Assembly: GCA_016200725.1 (NCBI GenBank)
Contig: JACQEE010000170.1
Coordinates: 1-20,714, forward strand
Direction: 5' to 3'
Source of the DNA: Chloroflexota bacterium
Lineage (GTDB): Bacteria; Chloroflexota; Dehalococcoidia; SHYB01
DNA: 20,714 nucleotides
Shown: one piece after another, positions 14,571-20,714 of the stretch
Numbering within the stretch: the stretch's first letter is position 1
Layout: each line of letters opens with the position of its first letter
The notes under the pieces: generated by a model
Seen by the model: only the letters and a program-made list of their open reading frames with translations
What the model was told of the DNA's origin: nothing
Databases searched by the model: none
Position numbers and translations under genes: made by a program

Positions 14571-14978
14571 ATGACGCAGCAATACCCACGACCGCTCCCG
14601 TACACCGACCCCGACACGCAGCCATTCTGGGACGCCTGCAAGCGTGGCGAGTACCTTGTGCAGCGCAACCGCGCCACCGGCGAGTACCGCTGGCCGCCTG
14701 GCCCGGTTGTCGATGCGCACGGCGCGCCGTCGTGGGAGTGGGTGAAGTCGAGCGGCAAAGGCAAGGTCTATTCGTTCTGCGTCATCCATCACCCCTCGCA
14801 TCCGCACTGGCGCGACAAAGTGCCCTACAACGTCGTGCTCGTCGAACTCGACGAGGGCGTCCGCGTCGTCGGCAACTTGGTTGGCATGAACAACGACGAC
14901 ATCCGCGTCGGCACGCCCGTACAAGTAGCCTTCGAGCAAATCGAGGACGTCGCGCTGCCCATGTTCAGGCCGCGATAG
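14571..14978 (+). CDS. DUF35 OB-fold protein lacking the zinc-ribbon cysteines
   Basis: A 135-aa protein, ATG 14571 preceded by GGAGCAGGG. It aligns along its length with the DUF35 protein at 11792: YPRPLPYTDPDTQPFWDACKRGEYLVQRN at the N-terminus, GKGKVYSFCVIHHPSHPHWRDKVPYNVVLVELDEG and IRVGTPVQVAFEQIEDVALPMFRPR at the C-terminus. The four zinc-ribbon Cys are gone: the segment after LVQRN is RATGEYRWPPGPVVDAHGAPSW. The OB fold remains intact. It is the first gene of the divergent plus-strand operon, 14 nt before the SRPBCC gene. It may be an alternative partner for a thiolase or a stand-alone acyl-CoA-binding protein; that is inference. No thiolase is encoded beside it on this strand. Confidence 0.88.
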   Translation: MTQQYPRPLPYTDPDTQPFWDACKRGEYLVQRNRATGEYRWPPGPVVDAHGAPSWEWVKSSGKGKVYSFCVIHHPSHPHWRDKVPYNVVLVELDEGVRVVGNLVGMNNDDIRVGTPVQVAFEQIEDVALPMFRPR

Positions 14979-14991
14979 CAGGAGGGTCACT

Positions 14992-15504
14992 ATGCTCATG
15001 TTCAAAGCGAGCAAGCAGGAGGTCATTAATGCTCCCGCCGAGCGAATCTTCGAGATCGTGTGTGACATTTCGCGCCACCCGGAACTGGCCGGCAGCGGCG
15101 AGGTGAAGGTAATCCGAAAAGTCACCGAGGGCCCCGTTAAAATGGGCACGAAGTTCGAGGCAGACGAAGAGATCAAGATGGGGCCGTCCCGATCGAAGTT
15201 CACCGCTACCTCGGAAGTCACCCAATACGACCCGCCGAAGGTCTTCTCGTGGACCTCGCAGCCGCCCGCGACGATGTCACCGAAGATGAAGCGCATCCAG
15301 TGGTGGTTCCGTCTCGAACCATCCGGCAACGGGACGAAGGTCACCCACGCCGTCGAGGTGGAGCCGCGGAGCGCAGTGCTCGCCATCCTGATGAAGCCCA
15401 TGTACGCCGTGATGCGCGGCGGCACCGTGAACAAAGGCATGAAGCGTACGCTCGAGCGCCTCAAACAGAAAGCCGAGACAGGCGCGAAGGCGCCGGCGGC
15501 ATAG
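14992..15504 (+). CDS. SRPBCC (START/Bet v1-like) ligand-binding protein
   Basis: A 170-aa protein with AGGAGGG (14980-14986 region) before ATG 14992; a second ATG at 14998 is equally placed. It has the START-like pattern of polyketide-cyclase/dehydrase and lipid-transport proteins: an initial strand (KQEVINAPAERIFEIVCDISRHPELAG), an antiparallel sheet (VKVIRKVTEGPVKMGTKFEADEEIK...YDPPKVFSWTSQP...RIQWWFRLEPSGNGTKVTHAVEVEP) and a long C-terminal helix (MKRTLERLKQKAETG). Such proteins bind hydrophobic ligands in a deep cavity; some are cyclases or hydratases. With DUF35 upstream and catabolic enzymes downstream, binding or handling of a hydrophobic substrate is plausible. Catalysis cannot be judged from the sequence. 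Confidence 0.9.
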   Translation: MLMFKASKQEVINAPAERIFEIVCDISRHPELAGSGEVKVIRKVTEGPVKMGTKFEADEEIKMGPSRSKFTATSEVTQYDPPKVFSWTSQPPATMSPKMKRIQWWFRLEPSGNGTKVTHAVEVEPRSAVLAILMKPMYAVMRGGTVNKGMKRTLERLKQKAETGAKAPAA

Positions 15505-15520
15505 CGGTCTTCAATCTTTT

Positions 15521-15545
15521 GTAGGGGCGCATTTCAAATGCGCCC
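15521..15545. repeat. REP-like perfect palindrome
   Basis: After GTAG, the arms GGGCGCATTT (15525-15534) and AAATGCGCCC (15536-15545) are perfect inverted repeats around a single C. The GTAGGGGCGCATTTC type of element is a familiar dispersed repeat in Chloroflexota and Cyanobacteria. It lies between the SRPBCC and DUF849 genes and provides an upstream in-frame ATG (15538) that is not the real start of the latter. Confidence 0.55.
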
Positions 15546-15567
15546 GCACGTGGTCAGGGGAGGAGGC

Positions 15568-16440
15568 ATGCAAAAACTGATCATCGAAGCGGCCATCAAT
15601 GAGGCGACCTCCAAGGACCTCAATCCCAACATTCCATACGGTCCGGAGGAAATCGCTCGTGACGCCGTCGAGTGCGCCAAGGCCGGCGCGAGCATCATCC
15701 ACTTCCACGCTCGTGACCCGCAGTCCGGCGACCAGCGCTGGATCGACGCCGACCTCTACGCCGAGTCGTATCGCCTCATCCAGCGCGAGTGCGCCGCCAT
15801 CCTCTACCCCACCTACTCTGCCTCCCTTCCGATGAAAGAGCGCCATAGCCACGTCGCCGCGCTCGGCCGCGACAAGTCTGTGCGCTTCGAAATGGCTACT
15901 ATCGACCTCGGTGCTGTCAACATGGCCTCATTCGATCCCAAGACCAAGCAGTGGGGACGCGACTTCGTCTACAACAATCCCCATAGTGAGGTCATGGAGT
16001 TCTTTCGCATGGCCAAGGACCTCGACATAAGTTACAACCTTGGCATCCGCGAGCCTGGACATCTGCGGCACGCGCTGGCCTACTACGAGATGGGCATCCT
16101 CCGCGAGCCGCTCAATATCAAATTTTTCTTTACTGATAAGCATCCCTATGGCCTGCCGCCGACCGTCCGTGGTCTCCAGGCTTACCTCGAAATGCTTCCG
16201 CCCGGCCTGCCCCATGCATGGTTCATCCAGTCCTACGGCGAGACGCACGCCCTCATGGAGGCGCTCGCCATCACGATGGGCGGCCACGTCCGCACCGGCA
16301 TCGGCGACAACGCCCGCATGGACGGCAAGGCCGTCACCTCCGCCAAGCAGGTCGAGCGCTTCGCCACCATCTCCCGCAAGTTCGGCCGCGAAGTTGCTAC
16401 GCCCGCCGAGGCGCGCATGATGCTCGGCATCCCAGGCTGA
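15568..16440 (+). CDS. DUF849 / BKACE-family (beta-keto acid cleavage enzyme-like) protein
   Basis: A 290-aa protein. I chose ATG 15568 (MQKLIIEAAINEA) because GGGGAGGAGG lies just upstream; the in-frame ATG at 15538 falls in the REP-like palindrome. BKACE enzymes (Kce and relatives) are Zn-dependent TIM barrels that condense a beta-keto acid with acetyl-CoA, giving acetoacetate and a new CoA ester. Visible: the Zn ligands H45 and H47 in ASIIHFHARDP, PTYSAS (81-86), NLGIREPGHL (157-166), and GGHVRTGIGDN (238-248). In well-studied members the last motif carries a Zn-ligand Glu (VRxGxED); here that position is Gly246. It may therefore be a variant subfamily with different metal chemistry. Followed after 10 nt by the Dabb gene. 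Confidence 0.88.
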   Translation: MQKLIIEAAINEATSKDLNPNIPYGPEEIARDAVECAKAGASIIHFHARDPQSGDQRWIDADLYAESYRLIQRECAAILYPTYSASLPMKERHSHVAALGRDKSVRFEMATIDLGAVNMASFDPKTKQWGRDFVYNNPHSEVMEFFRMAKDLDISYNLGIREPGHLRHALAYYEMGILREPLNIKFFFTDKHPYGLPPTVRGLQAYLEMLPPGLPHAWFIQSYGETHALMEALAITMGGHVRTGIGDNARMDGKAVTSAKQVERFATISRKFGREVATPAEARMMLGIPG

Positions 16441-16450
16441 GGAGGCTCTG

Positions 16451-17158
16451 ATGTACCGCAGCGTGATGTCCATCAAGATCAAGCAGGGAGCGGCTCCCGA
16501 GAAGGTGAAGCAGTTCGAGCAGGCGATGCGCGACGCCCCGAAGCGCATCCCTCAGTGTCTCGCCTCCTGGGTCGGCCACAACGTCGCCGCCGTCGATTGG
16601 ACGCTCGTGTGGGATACCGCGTTCGAAGACAAGGCGGCCAACGCCGCCTTTCTTGCCCACCCCGACCATCGTGACATCATCGCGTACGCCCAACCGGGGC
16701 CTAGCAACGTTGTCGAGAAACTCTCGGAGGTCGGCTTCACCCCATACGCTGGCGAAACGCCCGAACCGGGCATCAAGGACTATCTCAAGCGCAGCCTCGT
16801 GCTCGCGGTGAGGCCTGGCGCGCCGCCCGCCAAGGTGCGCGAATTCGAGGAGCGCCTTGCCCAGATGCCCACGTACATCAAGGGCATCCGCAACTGGGCG
16901 ATGAGCCGCAACGTCGATGGTAGAGACCATCCTGTGGACCCATCGCAGGCGCCGTGGACACACCTCTGGGAGCAGGAGTTCCACGACAAGCAAGGCATCC
17001 GCGAGTATATGGAGAGTCCCTTCCACTGGGGTGTCGTCGACATGCTCTTCGACCGCGATGGCCCATACAACGTCGTCAGTCGCTGGATCCACGTCTACTA
17101 CCCGACGCCATCGACGATCCTGGCCTTCAAGCCGGCTGCCAAAGCTGCGCGGCGATAG
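16451..17158 (+). CDS. Tandem Dabb-type (dimeric alpha-beta barrel) protein
   Basis: A 235-aa protein, ATG 16451 with AGGAGG just after the previous TGA. Two similar halves are visible. Residues about 1-108 (SVMSIKIKQGAAPEKVKQFEQAMRDAPKRIPQCLASWVGHN...WDTAFEDKAANAAFLAHPDHRDIIAY) and about 113-222 (SLVLAVRPGAPPAKVREFEERLAQMPTYIKGIRNWAMSRN...WEQEFHDKQGIREYMESPFHWGVVDML) each follow the Dabb pattern of strand, helix, strand, strand with Glu-Phe-x-Asp and a late His. Most Dabb proteins form a barrel by dimerising; a tandem copy can do so in one chain. Some members are cyclases or decarboxylases (olivetolic acid cyclase type), others have no known activity. Context points to a step on the same substrate as the neighbouring enzymes. 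Confidence 0.8.
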   Translation: MYRSVMSIKIKQGAAPEKVKQFEQAMRDAPKRIPQCLASWVGHNVAAVDWTLVWDTAFEDKAANAAFLAHPDHRDIIAYAQPGPSNVVEKLSEVGFTPYAGETPEPGIKDYLKRSLVLAVRPGAPPAKVREFEERLAQMPTYIKGIRNWAMSRNVDGRDHPVDPSQAPWTHLWEQEFHDKQGIREYMESPFHWGVVDMLFDRDGPYNVVSRWIHVYYPTPSTILAFKPAAKAARR

Positions 17159-17184
17159 TGCCGTAGCCAGCGAAAGGGGGGCGG

Positions 17185-18282
17185 ATGCAGCAATACCGCA
17201 TCGTCTCCGCCGACGACCACGTCGAGGAGGCGAAGGACACCTGGCAGAAGCGCGTGGCGGCGCCACTGCGCGATCGCGCGCCCAGGGTCGTGCGCACGCC
17301 TGCCGGCGACGCCTGGGTGATCGACGGCAAGCAGGGCGGCACGATGGGGCTGGGCGTCCAGGGCGGGAAGAAGTTCGAGGACTACCGCGCTTCCGGCGAG
17401 ACCTACGAAACCATTCGACCCGGCGCCTTCGATCCCGTCGAACGCCTCAAGGACATGGACATCGATGGCGTCGATGCACAGACTCTCTACCCGAACACCG
17501 CCCTGAGCGTCTTTGGCATCGACGATCTCAACCTGCAGTTGGCCTGCCTGCGCGCCTATAACGACTGGCTTTCAGAGTTCTGCTCCACGAATCCCAAGCG
17601 CCTGCTCGGCATCGGCCTCGTGCCCACCGACGAGCCTGGCGAGACGACGAAGGAACTGCGGCGTTTCGCCAAGTTGCCGGGCATGCGCGGCGCTCTGCTA
17701 CCGACCTACCCGCATGGGGAGCCGCTCAACAGCGAGGTCTACGACCCCTTCTGGGCTGCCGCGCAGGACCTCGGTCTCCCTGTCCACATCCACCTGCGCA
17801 CGGGCAAAGGCTTTTCGCTCAAGCCCGGCCGCGGCTCCATGCCCGCCTACCTCACCATTGGCTCGCTCGCCAACTACGAGGCGCTCGCCACCATCGTCTG
17901 GTCGGGCATCCTGGAGAAGTTCCCGCGCCTCAACTTCGTATCGGTCGAGGGAAACATCGGCTGGCTGCCGTACTTCCTGGAAAAGGCGGACACCGTCTAC
18001 AAGAGGCACCGCTACTGGACGAAGTCGGACCTGCCGAAGCCGCCCAGCGAGTACTTCCATCGCCAGGTCTACGCGACCTTCATCGAGGACAAGGCTGGTG
18101 TCGCTCTCCGGCACATGATCGGCATCGATAACCTCATGTGGTCGTCCGACTATCCGCATACGGATACGACGTGGCCCCATTCGCAAAAGTACATCACCGA
18201 CCACTTCCAGGGCGTGCCCGAGGGAGAAAAGCGCAAGATGGTCGTCGAGAACGCGGCGCGCCTCTACCGGCTCACGAACTAG
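17185..18282 (+). CDS. Amidohydrolase-2 family protein (ACMSD-like decarboxylase/hydrolase)
   Basis: A 365-aa protein, ATG 17185 after AAGGGGGGCGG. It has the amidohydrolase-2 layout: SADDHVEEAKDTW (8-20), with His12-x-Glu in place of the usual HxH; MDIDGVDAQTLYPNTAL (91-107); GLPVHIHLR (197-205, H201 and H203); NFVSVEGNIGWLPYFLEKAD (250-269); and MWSSDYPHTDTTWPHS (318-333, D322). It ends with VVENAARLYRL, typical of the family. Relatives include ACMSD and aromatic-acid decarboxylases and ring-opening hydrolases, all metal-dependent TIM barrels. HxE variants of this motif are common in uncharacterised actinobacterial and Chloroflexota members. Last gene of the plus-strand operon, 26 nt after the Dabb gene. 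Confidence 0.9.
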   Translation: MQQYRIVSADDHVEEAKDTWQKRVAAPLRDRAPRVVRTPAGDAWVIDGKQGGTMGLGVQGGKKFEDYRASGETYETIRPGAFDPVERLKDMDIDGVDAQTLYPNTALSVFGIDDLNLQLACLRAYNDWLSEFCSTNPKRLLGIGLVPTDEPGETTKELRRFAKLPGMRGALLPTYPHGEPLNSEVYDPFWAAAQDLGLPVHIHLRTGKGFSLKPGRGSMPAYLTIGSLANYEALATIVWSGILEKFPRLNFVSVEGNIGWLPYFLEKADTVYKRHRYWTKSDLPKPPSEYFHRQVYATFIEDKAGVALRHMIGIDNLMWSSDYPHTDTTWPHSQKYITDHFQGVPEGEKRKMVVENAARLYRLTN

Positions 18283-18316
18283 GTGACGCGAGGCGACGCG
18301 CTTCTCGACGACGGAC

Positions 18317-18322
18317 TAGAAT
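18317..18322 (+). promoter_or_regulatory. -10 element (TAGAAT), probably giving a leaderless mRNA
   Basis: TAGAAT ends 6 nt before the ATG at 18329, the same geometry as the TACATT box before the gene at 5769. No ribosome-binding site fits between it and the start codon. No clear -35 is seen. Confidence 0.45.
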
Positions 18323-18328
18323 GATGGC

Positions 18329-18619
18329 ATGAGCGCCAAGAAATCGAAGCAGTCCAAGAACGAATACGTCAAGCACCGCGAGCGAGTCCTGAAGGAGAAG
18401 CAGGCTGTCCTCGCGGCCATGCGCAAGAAGGCTGCGCCTGAGCACCACGGCGCCTTGCAGCGTGTCGAGCAGCTAGCCGAGCGTGCCGGCCGCGAGTTGG
18501 GCAACTTGGTGGGTGCCATCGAGGACGACTTGGGAGACGTGCGTGCTGGCGTCGACAAGGCCTTCGGAGACCTCGAGGCTGCATTCTACGAACTCTCTTC
18601 GAAGATCCGTTTGCCCTAA
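18329..18619 (+). CDS. Small helical hypothetical protein (96 aa)
   Basis: I do not recognise a family. The protein begins with a basic segment (MSAKKSKQSKNEYVKHRERVLKEKQ), then a long, charged, Ala/Leu-rich region with heptad-like spacing (LQRVEQLAERAGRELGNLVGAIEDDLGDVRAGVDKAFGDLEAAFYELSSKI) that should be mostly helical and may form a coiled coil or four-helix bundle. There is no signal peptide or membrane segment. A TAGAAT box 6 nt before the ATG suggests leaderless expression and independence from the upstream amidohydrolase. The Lys-rich N-terminus recalls the 18-aa peptide at 143, and both could be nucleic-acid binding; this is speculation. It is convergent with the MFS gene, 3 bp between stops. 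Confidence 0.75.
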   Translation: MSAKKSKQSKNEYVKHRERVLKEKQAVLAAMRKKAAPEHHGALQRVEQLAERAGRELGNLVGAIEDDLGDVRAGVDKAFGDLEAAFYELSSKIRLP

Positions 18620-18622
18620 GCA

Positions 18623-20257
18623 CTAGCGCTTCGCCGTCACTGACGCTGGCTGCTCCAACACGCTACCTGCCGTCTGCGTCCCCGGCGTGATCTGCTGGCC
18701 GAGGTGTCGAGCGGGCATGAAGCGAAGCACCAGCGCCGACATCACGATTGCAGTGCCTGCTCCTGCGAGCAGCGCCAGCCCGAACGCATCGGTGAACGAG
18801 TGCCTCGCTGCGTTGGCCAGCGTGCCGCCTTGAGCGGCTGGCAATTTCGCAGCCACCTGTAACGCGCCGCCGATCGAGTCCTTCGCTGGCCCTGCCGCCG
18901 CGTTCGGCAGCGCCGCCACAGCGTTTGCCATCTTGTGCGAGTAGATCGTGTTCATCAGCGACCCGATCACCGCGATGCCGAATGCTCCCGACGTCTGCCT
19001 CATCACGTCGTTCATCGCCGAGCCAACGCCAGCTTTCGATAGCGGTACTGCTCCCATCACTGCTTCCGTCGATGGCGTCATGATGTTCGACATGCCGAAC
19101 GCGAAGAAGAGGATGGTCACCAGTACCACCCAGTATGCGGTGTCGGGCGACCACAGTGAGTAGGTCGATATCACCACGGCCAGAATCAGCAGCGCAACGG
19201 ATACCACCTTCGCCGTCCCGAAACGCGTCACCCAGCGATGCGCGTTGCTCGAGCCCATCAGCATGCCCAGGGAAACCGGTGCGAGGCGCAGCCCTGCACC
19301 CAGAGGTGAGTAGCCGTGCACGAACTGCATATACTGCGTCATGCCGAACGTCGTGCCGAAGAGGCAGAAGAACGACACGCCGATGGAGGCTGCGCCGAAC
19401 GAGAAGCGTGGATTCCTGAAGAACTTGAAGTCCAGCATCGGCGAGGCAGTCGTGAGTTCCCGCCACGCGAACGCCGCGCCGAGCACGATGGCCAGTGCAA
19501 AGCCGCCTAGCACGAGTCCATCCGCCCAGCCGCGCGACGGCGCCTCGATGACCGCATACACGAACGACGAAATCGCGCCGATCGAGAGCACGACACCTGG
19601 GATGTCGAACGCTCCTGGGCTCGGGTCGCGGCTGTTCGGCACGAACAGATTGCCTCCGACCAGCGCGATGGCGATGACGGGTACGTTGACCAGGAAAACG
19701 GATCCCCACCAGAACTTTTCCAATAGAGCCCCGCCTACGAGCGGCCCTATGCCGATACCCATCGCGGCCATACCTGCCCAGATGCCGATCGCGCGGCCAC
19801 GCTCCTCGCGCGGGAAGACGTCTGTGATGATCGACAGCGTCGCGGGCATGATCAGCGCCGCGCCGACGCCCATAGTCGCCCGCGTCGCGATCAGTGAGCT
19901 GCTGCTGCCTGAGTAGGCCGCCGCCGCGCTTGCCGCTCCAAAGATGACGAGGCCCACCCGCAACGCATGCGCCCGGCCGATCCTATCGCCGACCGTGCCC
20001 ATCGTCAGGAGCAGCCCGGCAAACACCAGCACGTAGAGGTCCACGATCCACTGCAGCGTCGACGCGCTTGCGTGCAGTTCGCGCTGTAGCGTCGGCAGCG
20101 TGACGTTCAGGATGGTGTTGTCCATCCCGATAACGACCAGGCTGAGCGAGAGAACGATCAGCGTCCACCAGCGGCGCTTGTACTTCGCCGATTGGCGGTA
20201 CGCGTCGAGCGGCGGCGATCCGTTAACGGACGTGCGTGAAAGTGGAGATTCGGGCAT
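18623..20257 (-). CDS. DHA2-family (14-TM) MFS drug:H+ antiporter
   Basis: A 544-aa protein from ATG 20257; an in-frame TTG at 20284 would add 9 residues, and neither start has a clear ribosome-binding site. About 14 hydrophobic segments fit the EmrB/QacA subfamily. Motifs: WTLIVLSLSLVVIGMDNTILNVTLPTL in TM1 with the DHA2 D-x-T-x-x-NxALP-like motif, GTVGDRIGRAHALRVG (motif A) between TM2 and TM3, and GIGPLVGGALLEKFWWGSVFLVNVP (motif C region). These are inner-membrane exporters of hydrophobic or toxic compounds driven by proton exchange. The product could protect against pathway intermediates of the adjacent degradation genes, but it is transcribed separately from them. The C-terminal 30 residues are polar and cytoplasmic. 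Confidence 0.92.
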   Translation of the reverse strand: MPESPLSRTSVNGSPPLDAYRQSAKYKRRWWTLIVLSLSLVVIGMDNTILNVTLPTLQRELHASASTLQWIVDLYVLVFAGLLLTMGTVGDRIGRAHALRVGLVIFGAASAAAAYSGSSSSLIATRATMGVGAALIMPATLSIITDVFPREERGRAIGIWAGMAAMGIGIGPLVGGALLEKFWWGSVFLVNVPVIAIALVGGNLFVPNSRDPSPGAFDIPGVVLSIGAISSFVYAVIEAPSRGWADGLVLGGFALAIVLGAAFAWRELTTASPMLDFKFFRNPRFSFGAASIGVSFFCLFGTTFGMTQYMQFVHGYSPLGAGLRLAPVSLGMLMGSSNAHRWVTRFGTAKVVSVALLILAVVISTYSLWSPDTAYWVVLVTILFFAFGMSNIMTPSTEAVMGAVPLSKAGVGSAMNDVMRQTSGAFGIAVIGSLMNTIYSHKMANAVAALPNAAAGPAKDSIGGALQVAAKLPAAQGGTLANAARHSFTDAFGLALLAGAGTAIVMSALVLRFMPARHLGQQITPGTQTAGSVLEQPASVTAKR

Positions 20258-20338
20258 GGAGGGTTTCGGGAAGCAGGGGTTCAACCGATTTGGTGCACCG
20301 AGGCGGGCAAAGGAAACATACCATAGTGGCTGGTGCGG

Positions 20339-20714
20339 CTACCACTTCAGGTACGGCATTGCCCCTTTGAACTCCGGTGTCCCCGCGCGGCCGATCCACT
20401 CGTACGCTACCATCTCTGTTGTGGTGATGATCGCCCCTGCGTGGCGCAACTTGTCGATGGCCGCGCCCCAGTCTTCGCGCCGCCGCGACGTCACCGCGTC
20501 CGCGACCACGTGTACCTTGTATCCCAGGCTGAGTGCCTCGAGCGCAGTCTGCTGCACGCACACGTGCGTCTCCATCCCTGCGAGCACCAGCGTGTCGCGC
20601 TTCAACGCGTCGATTTTCTCCACGAACCCCTCGTCCGAGCAGCAGGAGAAAGCCATCTTCCCGAGCGGCTGGTACACCCCCGCGCTCTCCAGCGCCGACC
20701 GCAGTTCCGGCACC
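20339..20714 (-). CDS. Isochorismatase-family cysteine hydrolase, N-terminus beyond the window
   Basis: The 124 visible residues are the C-terminal part; the frame is open to the window edge, and the GTG at 20713 is probably internal. The core LVLAGMETHVCVQQTALEALSLGYKVHVVADAVTSR contains the family's nucleophilic Cys (in HVCVQQT) and the preceding cis-peptide-type Gly-Met-Glu-Thr. The ending IITTTEMVAYEWIGRAGTPEFKGAMPYLKW is typical of the YcaC-like branch of amidases/hydrolases. The N-terminal Asp and the catalytic Lys should lie off-window. It is 81 nt upstream of the MFS start on the same strand and could be co-transcribed with it. Confidence 0.9.
   Translation of the reverse strand, partial: VPELRSALESAGVYQPLGKMAFSCCSDEGFVEKIDALKRDTLVLAGMETHVCVQQTALEALSLGYKVHVVADAVTSRRREDWGAAIDKLRHAGAIITTTEMVAYEWIGRAGTPEFKGAMPYLKW

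Noticed and set aside
15538..15567. ATG 15538 as start of the DUF849 gene
   Set aside because: It falls in the REP-like palindrome and has no Shine-Dalgarno sequence, while ATG 15568 has GGAGG directly upstream and the normal family N-terminus.
1..20714. CRISPR arrays, tRNA or rRNA genes, transposases, integrases
   Set aside because: No direct-repeat/spacer pattern, cloverleaf, rRNA-like sequence or mobile-element protein was seen on either strand.

Overview
The window is about 20.7 kb of high-GC bacterial DNA, densely packed, with genes on both strands. The gene mix is a B12-dependent ribonucleotide reductase, paired family III CoA-transferases, paired acyl-CoA dehydrogenases, DUF35/thiolase pairs, DUF849 and Dabb proteins, and metal-dependent amidohydrolases. 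Together with probable leaderless promoters and dispersed REP-like palindromes, this suggests a Chloroflexota genome (Dehalococcoidia/SAR202-like). That assignment is inferred from gene content only; there is no rRNA or other marker in the window.

Layout. (1) 1-3180: a tiny Lys-rich peptide gene, then a class II ribonucleotide reductase (nrdJ) that lacks the segment carrying its catalytic residues, then a PIN-like DUF5615 protein. (2) 3178-3505: a gene-poor, hairpin-rich stretch ending in a TATAAT promoter. (3) 3506-6140 (+): histidine phosphatase, YtcJ-type amidohydrolase, DUF1801 protein. (4) 6166-14429 (-): a long catabolic cluster. In transcription order it holds two acyl-CoA dehydrogenases, a DUF35 protein, a thiolase-like protein, a probable restriction-type nuclease, an enoyl-CoA hydratase and two CaiB/BaiF CoA-transferases. 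(5) 14571-18282 (+): a divergent operon of a Cys-less DUF35 protein, SRPBCC protein, DUF849 (BKACE-like) enzyme, tandem Dabb protein and an amidohydrolase-2 protein. (6) 18329-20714: a small helical protein, a convergent DHA2-family MFS transporter, and a truncated isochorismatase-family hydrolase at the window edge.

How the parts fit together. Regions 4 and 5 share a divergent promoter region (14430-14570) and look like one peripheral degradation module: CoA activation, dehydrogenation, hydration, and retro-aldol or thiolytic cleavage of a branched or ring-bearing acyl-CoA. The order ACAD-ACAD-DUF35-thiolase matches the logic of the mycobacterial igr operon (FadE28-FadE29-ChsH2-Ltp2). The added CoA-transferase pair recalls the benzylsuccinate bbs operons. 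The substrate cannot be read from the sequence.

The most notable points are: the active-site-less NrdJ; a lower-GC PD-(D/E)xK nuclease with an EVE/PUA-like C-terminus lying inside the catabolic operon; the split of catalytic residues between paired subunits in both the ACAD and CoA-transferase pairs; and a REP-like palindrome that has become the C-terminal tail of a DUF35 protein.
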